In this document: one piece after another, positions 32,401 through 40,206 of the stretch
Layout of the letters: the number at the start of each line of letters is the position of its first letter
How positions within the stretch are numbered: the first letter of the stretch is position 1
NCBI GenBank assembly: GCA_025454895.1
Contig: JALONO010000016.1
Span: 1 to 51,389, forward strand
Direction of reading: 5' to 3'
Length of the DNA stretch: 51,389 nucleotides
Source of the DNA: Bernardetiaceae bacterium
GTDB taxonomy: Bacteria > Bacteroidota > Bacteroidia > Cytophagales > Thermoflexibacteraceae
Translations under genes and position numbers: made by a program
The notes under the pieces: generated by a model
What the model saw: only the letters and a program-made list of their open reading frames with translations
Told to the model about the DNA's origin: nothing
The model's database searches: none

Positions 32401-32943
32401 ACCGCCGCCGCCGAGCAGCAGGCCGAGGTAGTGTGCCGCTACCTCAACGGCGACCTGGCCCGCCCTTACGAAGGCACTTTGTTTATGAACATCTTGAAAA
32501 TGAAAGACTTGCAACTCTGTTCGCTGGGTACGGTGATGGTGCCGCCCGGGGCCACGGGTTACGAGGAAATCGTGTTCATCGACAAAGCGGCCCGCTATTA
32601 CAAGAAATGTTTGGTGCAAAACGACCGCCTGGTGGGGGCCGTCCTCATGGGCGACAAGAGCGAGTTTGCCACCTTCCGCGACTTGATCGCCCAGCGGATC
32701 GAGCTGTCGGACCAGCGGTTGAAGCTGCTGCGCTCCGGCCAGGCCGCCGCCCCGGTGCTGGGCAAGCTGGTGTGCAGTTGTCAAAACGTGGGCGAGGGCA
32801 ACCTGGCCCAGGCCGTGGCCCAAGGCTGCGACACCGTGGAAAAGCTGGGCCAAGTAACCGGCGCGGGCACTGGTTGCGGCTCGTGCCGCCCCGAACTGAA
32901 ACGCCTGCTGGCCCAGCGCGAAAACGCCTCGGCGCTGCCATGA
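29419..32943 (+). CDS. nasA: Assimilatory nitrate reductase fused to FAD oxidoreductase and BFD-type [2Fe-2S] domain
   Basis: 1174 residues. Residues 1-690 are a molybdopterin nitrate reductase (NasA/NarB type): the N-terminal [4Fe-4S] site is CYCGVGC plus LLCSKG, followed by GFYVSGQCLTEEYYLANKLV, NTNSRLCMSS-like DTNSRLCMSSAVVGYK, and a C-terminal molybdopterin-binding domain with TTGRLRDQWHTMTKTGKV. From about 705 a pyridine-nucleotide-disulfide oxidoreductase module follows (RIVVVGAGAAACR for FAD, VVVAGGGLLGLEMAASLAE for NAD(P)H), and the last 60 residues carry a BFD-like cluster (VCSCQNVGEG, GCGSC). This joins the catalytic and electron-transfer subunits, so NAD(P)H can feed nitrate reduction within one chain. 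Cytoplasmic; no Tat signal. It is followed by nirD and nirB. Confidence 0.95.
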   Translation: MSATAPATTVKSTCCYCGVGCGILIHRSPQGQVRVEGDPDHPVNRGLLCSKGMNLHHTVMDQSDRLTVPQMRFHRAGPLQPVSWDTALERAAAVFRTFIAQHGPDSVGFYVSGQCLTEEYYLANKLVKGFLGTNNIDTNSRLCMSSAVVGYKMALGEDSVPCSYEDLELTDCYFVAGANPAWCHPILFRRMEAYRQRRPEVKLIVVDPRRTQTAEMADLHLQINPGTDVVLYHAIGRALIERGDIDLPFIQQHTEGFEEYKEKVFARTVKQAAKICGITTEDLYWAVEYLARSRSFLTMWAMGLNQSAIGVNKNLALINLNLITGQIGKPGAGPFSLTGQPNAMGGREVGGLATMLAAHRELGNPEHRRQVAEFWGVPSVPEKPGLTATEMFAALREGRMKAIWIICTNPLVSLPDLQLAEEALRQAKFVVVQDVSNRADTLAFADLVLPAATWAEKTGTMTNSERRVSYLHQAVPPPGQALPDAQILWRFAQKMGFGAAFNYQNESQVYDEWVRMTLGTRLDMTGLSHARLQAQGTLQWPVPSAQSPGTPRLFTDGQFYRPNGRAKIHAVADENTSVPTSPEFPLVLTTGRLRDQWHTMTKTGKVERLKQHVGQPFVEMHPRDAAERGLAEGQPVRVSSPQGEALVGVRLSRNLKRGVVFMPMHWGKIVGQPFGRANNLTANVIDPISKEPDFKFTAVQVAAYVKPPERIVVVGAGAAACRVVSAHRQWPNQDQLTVLGREQAGFYNRVLLPDYVSGTSPWEGLLKMSDAEAASFNFKFEQGVEVTQIDRASKQVTDQQGRVYPYDKLVLCTGSRAAVPRNLAGYMNLPGMFTMRARPDADRLKAYLRPGDHVVVAGGGLLGLEMAASLAEMGMRVTIIQRTNRLMERQLDEIASELLHTELTERGLEIFYDNEVSYPLGQTEVEGVKLGSGHALACRAVLVAIGTTPNVELARAAGLTVNRGVVVDEYLRTSDPDIFALGEVAEFKGMLFGITAAAEQQAEVVCRYLNGDLARPYEGTLFMNILKMKDLQLCSLGTVMVPPGATGYEEIVFIDKAARYYKKCLVQNDRLVGAVLMGDKSEFATFRDLIAQRIELSDQRLKLLRSGQAAAPVLGKLVCSCQNVGEGNLAQAVAQGCDTVEKLGQVTGAGTGCGSCRPELKRLLAQRENASALP

Positions 32944-32959
32944 TTTCAAGCCTAAATAA

Positions 32960-33059
32960 TACCAAAATCCAGTAGAAATGGCGTATTCCACGCACTTTAA
33001 ATATTTGATAATCAAGTATAAAAGTCATTTTACCAGCTATTCATTAAGTTGTTTTAGGA
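32960..33059 (+). repeat. Dispersed AT-rich element upstream of nirD
   Basis: Head ACCAAAATCCAGTAGAAATG, TTTGATAATCA, then GTCATTTT and TTCATTAAGTTGTTTT. A second AATAATCAGAAAAATCAT follows at 33065-33082. Confidence 0.75.
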
Positions 33060-33115
33060 TAATCAATAATCAGAAAAATCATCCCTATTCAAGTTTTAGC
33101 AAACGAGCCTTTCTC

Positions 33116-33511
33116 ATGGCAATGAACGAAAAATCGACGTTTGACGGGTTAAAAGCCCCCCAGGCCCAGCTCACCTGGGTAAAAGCCGCCCCGGTGTCGG
33201 CCTTTGCCGAAAACGGCAGCGGGTGCGTGCTGCACGAGGGCGAGCAAATCGCGGTGTTCAATTTTACCGACACGGGCCGCTGGTTTGCCTGCCAAAACCT
33301 GTGCCCCCACAAGCAGCAAATGGGCCTGTGGCGCGGCCTGCTCGGCGACCAGGGCGGCGAGCCTAAAGTGGCCTGCCCGTTCCACAAGCGCACGTTCTCG
33401 CTCGAGACGGGCCGTAACCTGCAAGGCGAGGACTTGTGTGTAAAAACCTACCCCGTCAAAGTTGAAAACGGGATGGTGTACGTGGGCATTGAAACCTCCG
33501 AAGGGCAATGA
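33116..33511 (+). CDS. nirD: Nitrite reductase small subunit (Rieske [2Fe-2S])
   Basis: 131 residues from the ATG at 33116 (129 from the ATG at 33122). The Rieske ligands are complete: C-P-H in LCPHK and C-P-F-H in ACPFHK, spaced by a loop containing WRGLLGDQGGEPKV. The pattern GWFACQNLCPH with ETGRNLQGEDLCVKTYPVKV matches NirD, which pairs with NirB. Unlike the NirD of some enterobacteria it keeps all four cluster ligands. Its stop is 20 bp from that of the convergent siroheme methyltransferase gene, with a 6-bp hairpin (AACCGC/GCGGTT) between them. nirB lies just beyond that gene. Confidence 0.9.
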   Translation: MAMNEKSTFDGLKAPQAQLTWVKAAPVSAFAENGSGCVLHEGEQIAVFNFTDTGRWFACQNLCPHKQQMGLWRGLLGDQGGEPKVACPFHKRTFSLETGRNLQGEDLCVKTYPVKVENGMVYVGIETSEGQ

Positions 33512-33531
33512 AACCGCTGACGAAGAGGCGG

Positions 33532-34305
33532 TTAGCTCAGCGGCCGGATTTGCGCGAGCCGTTCTTCCACCTCGGCAAACTCGGGGTGCAGGCGCACTAC
33601 TTCGCCCACCACAATCACGGCCGGGTTGGCCAGCCCCTGGCGCGCCACCTCGGCGGCAATGTTATGCACGTAGCCCAGGGCCACTTTTTCGTCGGGCCAG
33701 CCGCCGCTTTGCACCACGGCCACGGGCACGTGCGCGCGGCCAGCGGCGGCCAGTTGGTCCATAATCTGGGCCAGGTGTTTCATGCCCATCAAAATCACCA
33801 AGGTGGCCGAGCTTTGGGCGGCAATGGCAATATCGTGCGAGAGGTCGTGGTGGCGGGTGGTGCCGGTGAGCACCCAAAAGCCCTCGCTCAGCCCCCGGCT
33901 GGTGAGCGGGATGCCCTGCAAAGCGGGCACGGCCAGCGCACTGGACACACCGGGCACCACCCGCACCGGAATCCCGAACGCGGCGGCGTGCTCCACTTCT
34001 TCGTAGCCCCGGCCAAACACGAACGGGTCGCCGCCCTTGAGCCGCACCACGTGCCCGTGGCTAAAAGCGTACTCCACCATCAGCTTTTGGATATCGGCCT
34101 GGGCAAACTCGCAACGCCCCATTTGCTTGCCCACGAACACCCGCAAGGCCCCCGGCTTGGTGAAGGCCAGCAGTTCGGGGTTCACCAAGGCATCGTACAT
34201 CACCACGTCCGCACTTTGCAGGGCCTTCAACCCCTTCAAAGTGATCAACTCGGGGTCGCCGGGGCCAGCCCCGATCAGCGTGAGCAAAGGCGCGTTCTTT
34301 GTCAT
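33532..34305 (-). CDS. cobA: Uroporphyrinogen-III C-methyltransferase (SUMT)
   Basis: 257 residues from the ATG at 34305, chosen because MTKNAPLLTLIGAGPGDPEL is the normal SUMT N-terminus. The family motifs GAGPGDPELITLKG, VRLKGGDPFVFGRG, VVPGVSSALAVPA and GIPLTSRG are intact. It methylates uroporphyrinogen III twice to give precorrin-2, the precursor of the siroheme that NirB needs. It is stand-alone, without the CysG ferrochelatase/dehydrogenase part. It sits on the minus strand between nirD and nirB and has its own promoter at 34342-34374. Confidence 0.95.
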   Translation of the reverse strand: MTKNAPLLTLIGAGPGDPELITLKGLKALQSADVVMYDALVNPELLAFTKPGALRVFVGKQMGRCEFAQADIQKLMVEYAFSHGHVVRLKGGDPFVFGRGYEEVEHAAAFGIPVRVVPGVSSALAVPALQGIPLTSRGLSEGFWVLTGTTRHHDLSHDIAIAAQSSATLVILMGMKHLAQIMDQLAAAGRAHVPVAVVQSGGWPDEKVALGYVHNIAAEVARQGLANPAVIVVGEVVRLHPEFAEVEERLAQIRPLS

Positions 34306-34341
34306 AAAAAATCGGCTTGTTTTTTCTGAAAAAATGACCAA

Positions 34342-34374
34342 CAAATGTATTGATTTAATTCTGAAAAAACCAAA
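34342..34374 (-). promoter_or_regulatory. Promoter of the siroheme methyltransferase gene
   Basis: Minus-strand TTTG (34374-34371), 21 bp, then TACATTTG (34349-34342), a full match to the Bacteroidota promoter; the leader would be about 30 nt. Confidence 0.75.
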
Positions 34375-34578
34375 TATTTAATTTTTTGGGATGAGGAAAA
34401 TAGAGAAGAAAAAAACCTTCGGTTTTAATTGGATAAATAGACGGGATGATATCGCGTAGTCAGGATAAATCGTATAAATTTATTTTTTAAAATATTGATA
34501 ATCAGAAATTTAATTTTTTATTTCTCTGAACAATACTAACCATCACTTTCGCTTTTTAAGGTTTTAAACCCTTCTTAT

Positions 34579-37104
34579 ATGAAAAACATTGTGGTAGTGG
34601 GTAACGGTATGGTTGGCCACAAATTCAATGAAAAACTATTAGCCAAATTACCTGATGGTTTGGCCAACTTGGGCGTTTGCCTCACCGTTATTGGCGAGGA
34701 GCCCCGGCCCGCCTACGACCGGGTCCATCTCAGCGATTTTTTCAACGGGGCCACCGCCCAAGACCTGGAACTGGCCCCGCCCGGTTGGCACGCCCAGCAG
34801 GGCATCCGCCTGCTCACGGGCGAGTGCGTAACCGAAATTGACCGGGCGGCCCGCACCGTGCGCACCCACACGGGCCGCGCCTTGCCCTACGATTTTTTGA
34901 TCTTGGCCACTGGCTCGGCGGCGTTTATCCCCCCGGTGCCGGGCATGGAACACCCCGGCGTGTTCGCCTACCGCACCATCGAGGACCTGGAGGCCATGAC
35001 CGCGCACGCCAAACCGGGCCAACGGGCAGCCGTGATCGGCGGCGGGCTGCTGGGGCTCGAGGCCGCCAAGGCCGTGCTGGACTTGGGCTTGCAGGCTTCG
35101 GTAGTGGAGTTTGCCCCCCGCCTCATGCCCCGCCAATTGGATCAGGCCGGGGCTAACCTGCTCAAAGCCAAGCTAGAAAGTCTGGGCATTCAAATCTTAC
35201 TGGGCAAAAACACCCGCTGCGTGGAAGCCGGACCGGGCGGCCTCACCCTCCAGTTTACTGACGAGCAGGCCCTCGAGGTGGACATGGTGGTGGTGTCGGC
35301 GGGTATCCGCCCCCGCGACGAACTGGCCCGCCAGGCCGGGTTGGCCACCGGCGGCCGGGGCGGCATCGTGGTCAATGACCACTTGCAAACCTCCGACCCC
35401 CAGGTTTGGGCCATTGGCGAGTGCGCCCTGCACCAGCAAATGATCTACGGCCTGGTGGCCCCCGGTTACGACATGGCCGATGCCGTGGCCGCTCAGGTGG
35501 CCGCCGCCCTGCTGGGCCAACCGCCCAGCGACCGGGTGTTTACCGGCTTCGATATGTCCACCAAGCTCAAGCTGGTGGGCGTGGACGTGGCCAGCTTCGG
35601 CGACCCCTTCTGCGAGCAAACCCCGCACGATGTGCTGTTGTGGGAAGACCGCCGCCGGGGCGTTTACAAGCGGCTCAACCTCACCCCGGACGGCAAGTAT
35701 CTGCTGGGCGGCATTTTGGTGGGCGAGGCCGAAAGCTACAACCTGCTGCTGCAAATGGTGAAAAACCGGATGGCCCTGCCCCCCCACCCCGAAGACCTGG
35801 TGGTGCCCCCGCGTGCGGGGGCTGGCCCCGAGGCGGGCGCGGGCGTAGCGGGCCTGCCCGACGGCGCGCTGGTGTGCTCGTGCGAGGGCGTGAGTAAGGG
35901 CGATATTTGCCAAGCCATTGATAAAGAGAGCCTTACTGATATTCCGGGCATTAAAAAATGCACCAAGGCGGGCACTGGCTGCGGCGGCTGCGTGCCCATG
36001 CTCAACGACCTGCTCACCCTTTCGCTTAAAAAACAGGGCAAGGCCGTGAAGCGGGTGCTTTGCGAACATTTTAACTACACCCGCCAGGAACTGTACGACC
36101 TGGTGCGTATCAACGGCGAAAGCACCTTTCGCCAGGTGATCAACCGCTACGGCACGGGCTGCGGTTGCGAGGTGTGCAAACCCGCCGTGGCCTCCATTCT
36201 GGCCAGTGTGCACAACGAACTGGTGGCCAAGCAGTCGGTGATCCAAGACACCAACGACCGCTTTCTGGCCAACATCCAAAAGGGCGGCACCTACTCGGTG
36301 GTGCCCCGGGTGCCCGGCGGCGAAATCACCGCCCAGCAGCTCATCGTGATTGGCCAGGTGGCCCAGCAGTTCGATTTGTACTGCAAAATCACGGGCGGGC
36401 AGCGCATCGACCTGTTTGGGGCCAGGGTGGAGCAGTTGCCCCTCATTTGGGAGCAGCTCATCGCGGCCGGGTTCGAGAGCGGGCACGCCTACGGCAAGGC
36501 CCTGCGCACCGTGAAGAGCTGCGTAGGCTCCACCTGGTGCCGCTACGGCGTGCAAGATTCGGTCGGTTTTGCCATCGAGGTCGAGAACCGCTACAAGGGT
36601 CTGCGCGCGCCCCACAAGCTCAAATCGGCCGTGTCGGGCTGCGTGCGCGAGTGCGCCGAGGCCCAGAGCAAGGACTTCGGCATCATCGCCACCGACAAGG
36701 GCTGGAACCTGTACGTAGGCGGCAATGGCGGGGCCAAACCCCAGCACGCCCACCTGCTGGCCGCCGACCTGGACAAAGCCACTTGCCTGCGCTACATCGA
36801 CCGCTTTTTGATGTACTACATCAAAACCGCCGGGCCGCTGGTGCGCACCGCCACTTGGCTCAACAACCTGGAGGGCGGCATGGACCACCTGCGCGAGGTG
36901 GTGGTGAATGACAGCCTGGGCCTGGCCGCCCAGTTCGAGCAAGAAATGCAGCAAATCGTGGACACCTACCACTGCGAGTGGCGCGAGGTGGTGGAAGCCC
37001 CCCACCTCCGGGCCGAGTTCCGCAGTTTCATCAACACCCCCGAAACCGACCCTACCGTGGCCTTTGTGCCCGAGCGGGGCCAGAAACGGCCCCAGGCGTG
37101 GTAG
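34579..37104 (+). CDS. nirB: NADH-dependent nitrite reductase large subunit
   Basis: 841 residues, the standard NirB length. FAD domain NIVVVGNGMVGHKF, NADH domain IGGGLLGLEAAKAVLDLGLQ (about 155), BFD-type [2Fe-2S] domain (VCSCEGVSKG, TGCGGC, about 430-475), a second cysteine set TGCGCEVC (about 525), the nitrite/sulfite-reductase ferredoxin-like half-domain, and the siroheme/[4Fe-4S] ligands in CVGSTWCRYG (about 648) and SGCVRECAEA (about 688). It reduces nitrite to ammonium with six electrons from NADH, in the cytoplasm, with NirD. The preceding 270-bp spacer is AT-rich and shared with the divergent methyltransferase promoter; no clear nirB promoter box was found there. Confidence 0.96.
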   Translation: MKNIVVVGNGMVGHKFNEKLLAKLPDGLANLGVCLTVIGEEPRPAYDRVHLSDFFNGATAQDLELAPPGWHAQQGIRLLTGECVTEIDRAARTVRTHTGRALPYDFLILATGSAAFIPPVPGMEHPGVFAYRTIEDLEAMTAHAKPGQRAAVIGGGLLGLEAAKAVLDLGLQASVVEFAPRLMPRQLDQAGANLLKAKLESLGIQILLGKNTRCVEAGPGGLTLQFTDEQALEVDMVVVSAGIRPRDELARQAGLATGGRGGIVVNDHLQTSDPQVWAIGECALHQQMIYGLVAPGYDMADAVAAQVAAALLGQPPSDRVFTGFDMSTKLKLVGVDVASFGDPFCEQTPHDVLLWEDRRRGVYKRLNLTPDGKYLLGGILVGEAESYNLLLQMVKNRMALPPHPEDLVVPPRAGAGPEAGAGVAGLPDGALVCSCEGVSKGDICQAIDKESLTDIPGIKKCTKAGTGCGGCVPMLNDLLTLSLKKQGKAVKRVLCEHFNYTRQELYDLVRINGESTFRQVINRYGTGCGCEVCKPAVASILASVHNELVAKQSVIQDTNDRFLANIQKGGTYSVVPRVPGGEITAQQLIVIGQVAQQFDLYCKITGGQRIDLFGARVEQLPLIWEQLIAAGFESGHAYGKALRTVKSCVGSTWCRYGVQDSVGFAIEVENRYKGLRAPHKLKSAVSGCVRECAEAQSKDFGIIATDKGWNLYVGGNGGAKPQHAHLLAADLDKATCLRYIDRFLMYYIKTAGPLVRTATWLNNLEGGMDHLREVVVNDSLGLAAQFEQEMQQIVDTYHCEWREVVEAPHLRAEFRSFINTPETDPTVAFVPERGQKRPQAW

Positions 37105-37109
37105 CTAAT

Positions 37110-37212
37110 ACTAAAATGACTTAATGATTGCATGTGATTAAATGATTGTTCTATTTGGTTGTCAATTATTTACAGCACGTGGAATGCGCAGTCGCTAATT
37201 GATTTTGGTATA
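37110..37212 (-). repeat. Dispersed AT-rich element (inverted orientation)
   Basis: On the minus strand: head ATACCAAAATCAATTAGCGA, then CTGCGCATTCCACG, AATTGACAACCA, and octamers ATCATTTA, ATCATTAA, GTCATTTT. It follows the nirB stop directly. Confidence 0.8.
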
Positions 37213-37315
37213 ACTCGTTAAAAATCAAACTATTAAAATTGATTTGTCGCTATTTAATGGGTTTTTGGATCTGGACGAGTCGCGTTTGGGCAAGCCCGAA
37301 AAGGCCCCAACGTAG

Positions 37316-37378
37316 GGGCGGGCCTTGTGCCCGCCCTGGTGGCCAATGAACGCCCCTCCTCCACCCCTCCCAGGGGCG
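37316..37378. repeat. Two short palindromes between nirB and the rubredoxin gene
   Basis: GGGCGGGC-cttgt-GCCCGCCC at 37316-37336 and CGCCCCT/AGGGGCG at 37351-37378. They resemble REP-type palindromes; the rest of this 500-bp spacer holds repeats only. Confidence 0.55.
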
Positions 37379-37518
37379 GTTGCCCACAGGTAGGGTTTCA
37401 GGGCCTAGCGCGGAGCTGTTTGCGAGTGGATGGCTGGGTTAACCGCTACTGGCGGCCAAACAACGCCATCAAAATTTAGACAGAAATATTTTTTAAATCG
37501 CTGATAATCAACGAAAAC

Positions 37519-37617
37519 CATTTAGTCATTTAGTCATTTAGTCATTTAGTCATTTAGTCATTTAGTCATTTAGTCATTTAGTCATTTAGTCATTTAGTCA
37601 TTTAGTCATTTAGTCAT
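37519..37617 (+). repeat. Octamer tandem array, CATTTAGT x 12.4
   Basis: Twelve perfect 8-bp units. The upstream sequence CGCTGATAATCA (37498-37509) is the tail of a dispersed AT-rich element, so this is an expanded octamer end. The array stops one base before the TTG start of the next gene. Confidence 0.97.
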
Positions 37618-37618
37618 C

Positions 37619-38959
37619 TTGGCCCTGGCCCACCAGGCCCCTTACCTGAGCCTGAGTGCCCGGCAAGAAATTTTGCTGCCGCTGGCCGCCACCGCCCAGG
37701 CTGCCCTGGCCGCCGAGGGCTTTAAAGTGGCCCCGTTCCCGGCCGAAACGGGGCCGTACAACCTGGTTACCTCGCAAGTGGCGGCGGGGCTGTACCCGGC
37801 CGTGCCTTGGCTGGCCGCCGATACTTACGCCGAAGTGCTGGAAACCTTGCCCGCGGCCTTGGGGCTGCCCGTTAACCTCACCGATGCCCAGCAGCCCCTG
37901 GTGCCCCGGTTCGGGGGCGAGCTGAACCTGCTGGCCAGCCTCCGGCCCGACTACTGGCACGTGTTTGGCCAGCGGCCCGATGGTTCCGGGCGGCAGGCGG
38001 TGCCCGGCCTGGTAGAAACCCGGGGGCTGGCCCCCCTACTCCACTGGGCCGAGGCGCACCGGGCTAATTTACCAGCGGCGTTGCGGGCCTGGCCCGCGCA
38101 GGTGCCGGCCCCGGTGCTGGCCCACTGGTTGCCCCAAGCCGAGGCGGCGGCGGTAACCCCCCTCCCCTTCCCGGCCTTGGAGGGCTTTTCTACCCCGGCC
38201 GGCCCGGCCTGGCTGGGCCTCTTCCGGCGCGACTACCGGTTTTCGCTGCCGTTTTTGGCCGCCTTGGCCCAACTGGCCGCCGGCCAAAAAATCGGCCGCC
38301 TTTACCTTACCCCCTGGCGCACTTGGGTGGTCAAAGACCTCCGGGCCGAGCACCGCCCCGCCTGGGAACTGCTGCTGGGCCGCCACCAGTTTAGCACCCA
38401 GCACTCCCCCACCGAGCTGCGCTGGCAACTGCCCGACGGCGACGAGGTCGCTCACGCGCAGGCGCGGGCCTGGGCCTCCGAGCTGCACGGGCGCGAAGCC
38501 CAACTCGGCCCGCTCAGTTTTGCCCTGGCCAGCCAGCCGTTCCCGGTGGCCACCAGCGTGCTCATCAAACCCGAGAACGGCGGCTACGCCCTGGCCCACA
38601 CGCCCCGGTTTGAGCGGAGCGGCGGGCCGTGGGTGTGGGCCGCCCACTCGCTGGCCCCGGCCCAAGTGCCCGAGGCCCTGATCCACCTGGCCCAAACTTT
38701 TTTTGAACAGAACCAGGCCAGCCAGCCCAGCCCTGCCCCGGCCGAACTGCCCGAGGCCGCTACCAGCCCTGGCTACCCGGTGCTGCAATGCTCCCACTGT
38801 CTCAGCGTGTACGACCCCCAGGTGGGCGACCCGGCCGCCCAGGTGCCGCCCCAAACCCCCCCGGAGGCCCTGCCCGATTCGTACTGTTGCCACCTCTGCG
38901 CCGCGCCCCGGTCGCAAATGCAGCTCAAGCTCAGTTCGGTGGCGTATGGCTGGGGGTAG
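37619..38959 (+). CDS. Rubredoxin-domain protein with nitrite/sulfite-reductase-like N-terminus
   Basis: 446 residues from a TTG; an in-frame stop at 37595 inside the octamer array limits any longer start, and no ATG opens the frame. The C-terminus is a rubredoxin: CSHCLSVYDPQVGDPAAQVP with PDSYCCHLCAAPRSQ gives both C-x2-C pairs. Residues about 100-330 contain GRLYLTPWRTWVVKDL, like the 'L-R-L-T-P-W' strand of siroheme nitrite/sulfite reductases and CobG, but no [4Fe-4S]/siroheme cysteines are seen. Its place after nirB suggests an electron carrier or helper for nitrite reduction. The N-terminus may be incomplete because the array has run into it. Confidence 0.8.
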   Translation: MALAHQAPYLSLSARQEILLPLAATAQAALAAEGFKVAPFPAETGPYNLVTSQVAAGLYPAVPWLAADTYAEVLETLPAALGLPVNLTDAQQPLVPRFGGELNLLASLRPDYWHVFGQRPDGSGRQAVPGLVETRGLAPLLHWAEAHRANLPAALRAWPAQVPAPVLAHWLPQAEAAAVTPLPFPALEGFSTPAGPAWLGLFRRDYRFSLPFLAALAQLAAGQKIGRLYLTPWRTWVVKDLRAEHRPAWELLLGRHQFSTQHSPTELRWQLPDGDEVAHAQARAWASELHGREAQLGPLSFALASQPFPVATSVLIKPENGGYALAHTPRFERSGGPWVWAAHSLAPAQVPEALIHLAQTFFEQNQASQPSPAPAELPEAATSPGYPVLQCSHCLSVYDPQVGDPAAQVPPQTPPEALPDSYCCHLCAAPRSQMQLKLSSVAYGWG

Positions 38960-39228
38960 GTGGATGTTGGGTGAAAGGAACTTGGTGCCTTTTTCTTTGT
39001 TGCTGGGTGTGGGCGGGCGGGTATCGTCGCCGCGCAGTCCGGGTTTTGAACGGCAGTTTACAAACCGACCGCCACAAGCTAACTTTAGTCAACCGAGCGC
39101 GGGAGCGCGAAGGTTGCCCCCGCAGGGCCGCGAGAATTAACTAAGCCGACTGCCTAGCCAGGAAAACAGTTCCTAAAAAACTGATAAACAGGGCAAAAGA
39201 CTTTCTTAATCCTACAAACAAGCAGCCG

Positions 39229-40158
39229 CTACAACCGCAAGCTAAGCAACCCCACCCCCAACTCTTGGGCCAGGGCGGCCCGGTCGGCGGGGGCCTCGGC
39301 GGTGGCGGCGAGGCGGCTGGGCCAGGCGGCGGGCAGCGGCCCTGGGGCCAGGTAGCACAGCACCTCGCTGGCGGCCCGCAGGCTGAGGCCCTGCACCCGG
39401 TACTGCCCCTTGGTGGGCTGGGGCGGCTCGGCTAGCCCGCCGGGATGGGTGGTCCATTGCCCCACCGAAACCACGCCCAAGGGGCTGCCCGTACTGGAAA
39501 ACTCCACTTCGCGGTTGGCCGCGTCCACAATGAGCACGGCCACTTGGGGCAGGGGCGGGCCGGCCACCGCCTGCCCAAAAGCCAAATACTCCTCGATCAA
39601 ATGGGAAGAATTGACGTACCGGCGCGTGGCCATTATGTGCTGTAAGGCAAACCCCGACACGGTAGCCCACCATTGGCCAGCCTCCCCAGGCAACGGGCTG
39701 GTGAGCAGCACCAAGTGCGGGATCCCAAACTTCTCGAACAGATAGAACCAGACCCCCGGGGCCGGGTGGTAGTGCGCGCCCGGCAGCAGTTTGGCCAGCT
39801 TGGTTTCGGTGGCAAAATAACGGGATTGCAATTGCTGGGTCAATTGGGCCACTAGGCGCAGTTCTTCCGTTTGACCAGGGGAGGTTTCGGGCCAGGCTGG
39901 GAGTTGGGCCAGCCCGGTTTGCAACTGGGCGGCCAACTGCTCTACCCGCCCGGTTTGCTGGGCCAGGGCCTCGTACTGTTGCCGCCACTGCTCGGCCTCG
40001 GCTTGCAGTTGGGTTACTTGCTGGCGGAGCGGGGCCAGTGGGTCGGGGTTAGCCGCCAACTGCGCGGCCAACGGGGCCACAAAATGGCTGCTCGCTCCGG
40101 GATTGGCCGCCAAAAACTTCACAATGCTGGTAATGAGTTGGATGTCGTGGTCGGTCAT
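39229..40158 (-). CDS. Coiled-coil protein with degenerate SpoIIE-like domain
   Basis: 309 residues from the ATG at 40158 (a TTG at 40179 would add seven). Residues about 35-100 are a Gln/Ala-rich coiled coil (LRQQVTQLQAEAEQWRQQYE). The C-terminal 190 residues follow the order of a SpoIIE/PPM phosphatase: PAPGVWFYLFEKFG where an active enzyme has KDIVSGDFYW, LLTSPLPGEAGQWWATVSGF in place of ADCTGHGVPGAFMTLLG, VAVLIVDAANREVEFSSTGS, and LCYLAPG where YLSSDG is expected. All metal-binding aspartates are missing, so it should be inactive. It lies 48 bp after its paralog at 40207 and shares its promoter. No signal peptide. Confidence 0.72.
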   Translation of the reverse strand: MTDHDIQLITSIVKFLAANPGASSHFVAPLAAQLAANPDPLAPLRQQVTQLQAEAEQWRQQYEALAQQTGRVEQLAAQLQTGLAQLPAWPETSPGQTEELRLVAQLTQQLQSRYFATETKLAKLLPGAHYHPAPGVWFYLFEKFGIPHLVLLTSPLPGEAGQWWATVSGFALQHIMATRRYVNSSHLIEEYLAFGQAVAGPPLPQVAVLIVDAANREVEFSSTGSPLGVVSVGQWTTHPGGLAEPPQPTKGQYRVQGLSLRAASEVLCYLAPGPLPAAWPSRLAATAEAPADRAALAQELGVGLLSLRL

Positions 40159-40206
40159 CGGGCAAAACGGCGAAAACAAAAATAGCCTGGGCGGTCAGTT
40201 TTTGGG

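Noticed and set aside
33528-33545. tRNA-like sequence GCGGTTAGCTCAGCGG
   Set aside because: It lies in the 3' end of the siroheme methyltransferase gene and has no cloverleaf partner stems or anticodon arm.
35197-37005. Long open frame of 602 codons antisense to nirB, and similar ones such as 25803-27194 antisense to nrtA and 31381-32061 antisense to nasA
   Set aside because: They are shadows caused by GC-rich codon use; the sense strands encode clear family proteins, and the antisense translations show no domain and are His/Gly/Gln-rich.
37519-37617. Octamer arrays (also 1957, 28786, 48185) as CRISPR arrays
   Set aside because: Units are 8 bp and contiguous, with no spacers between repeats, and no cas gene is present.
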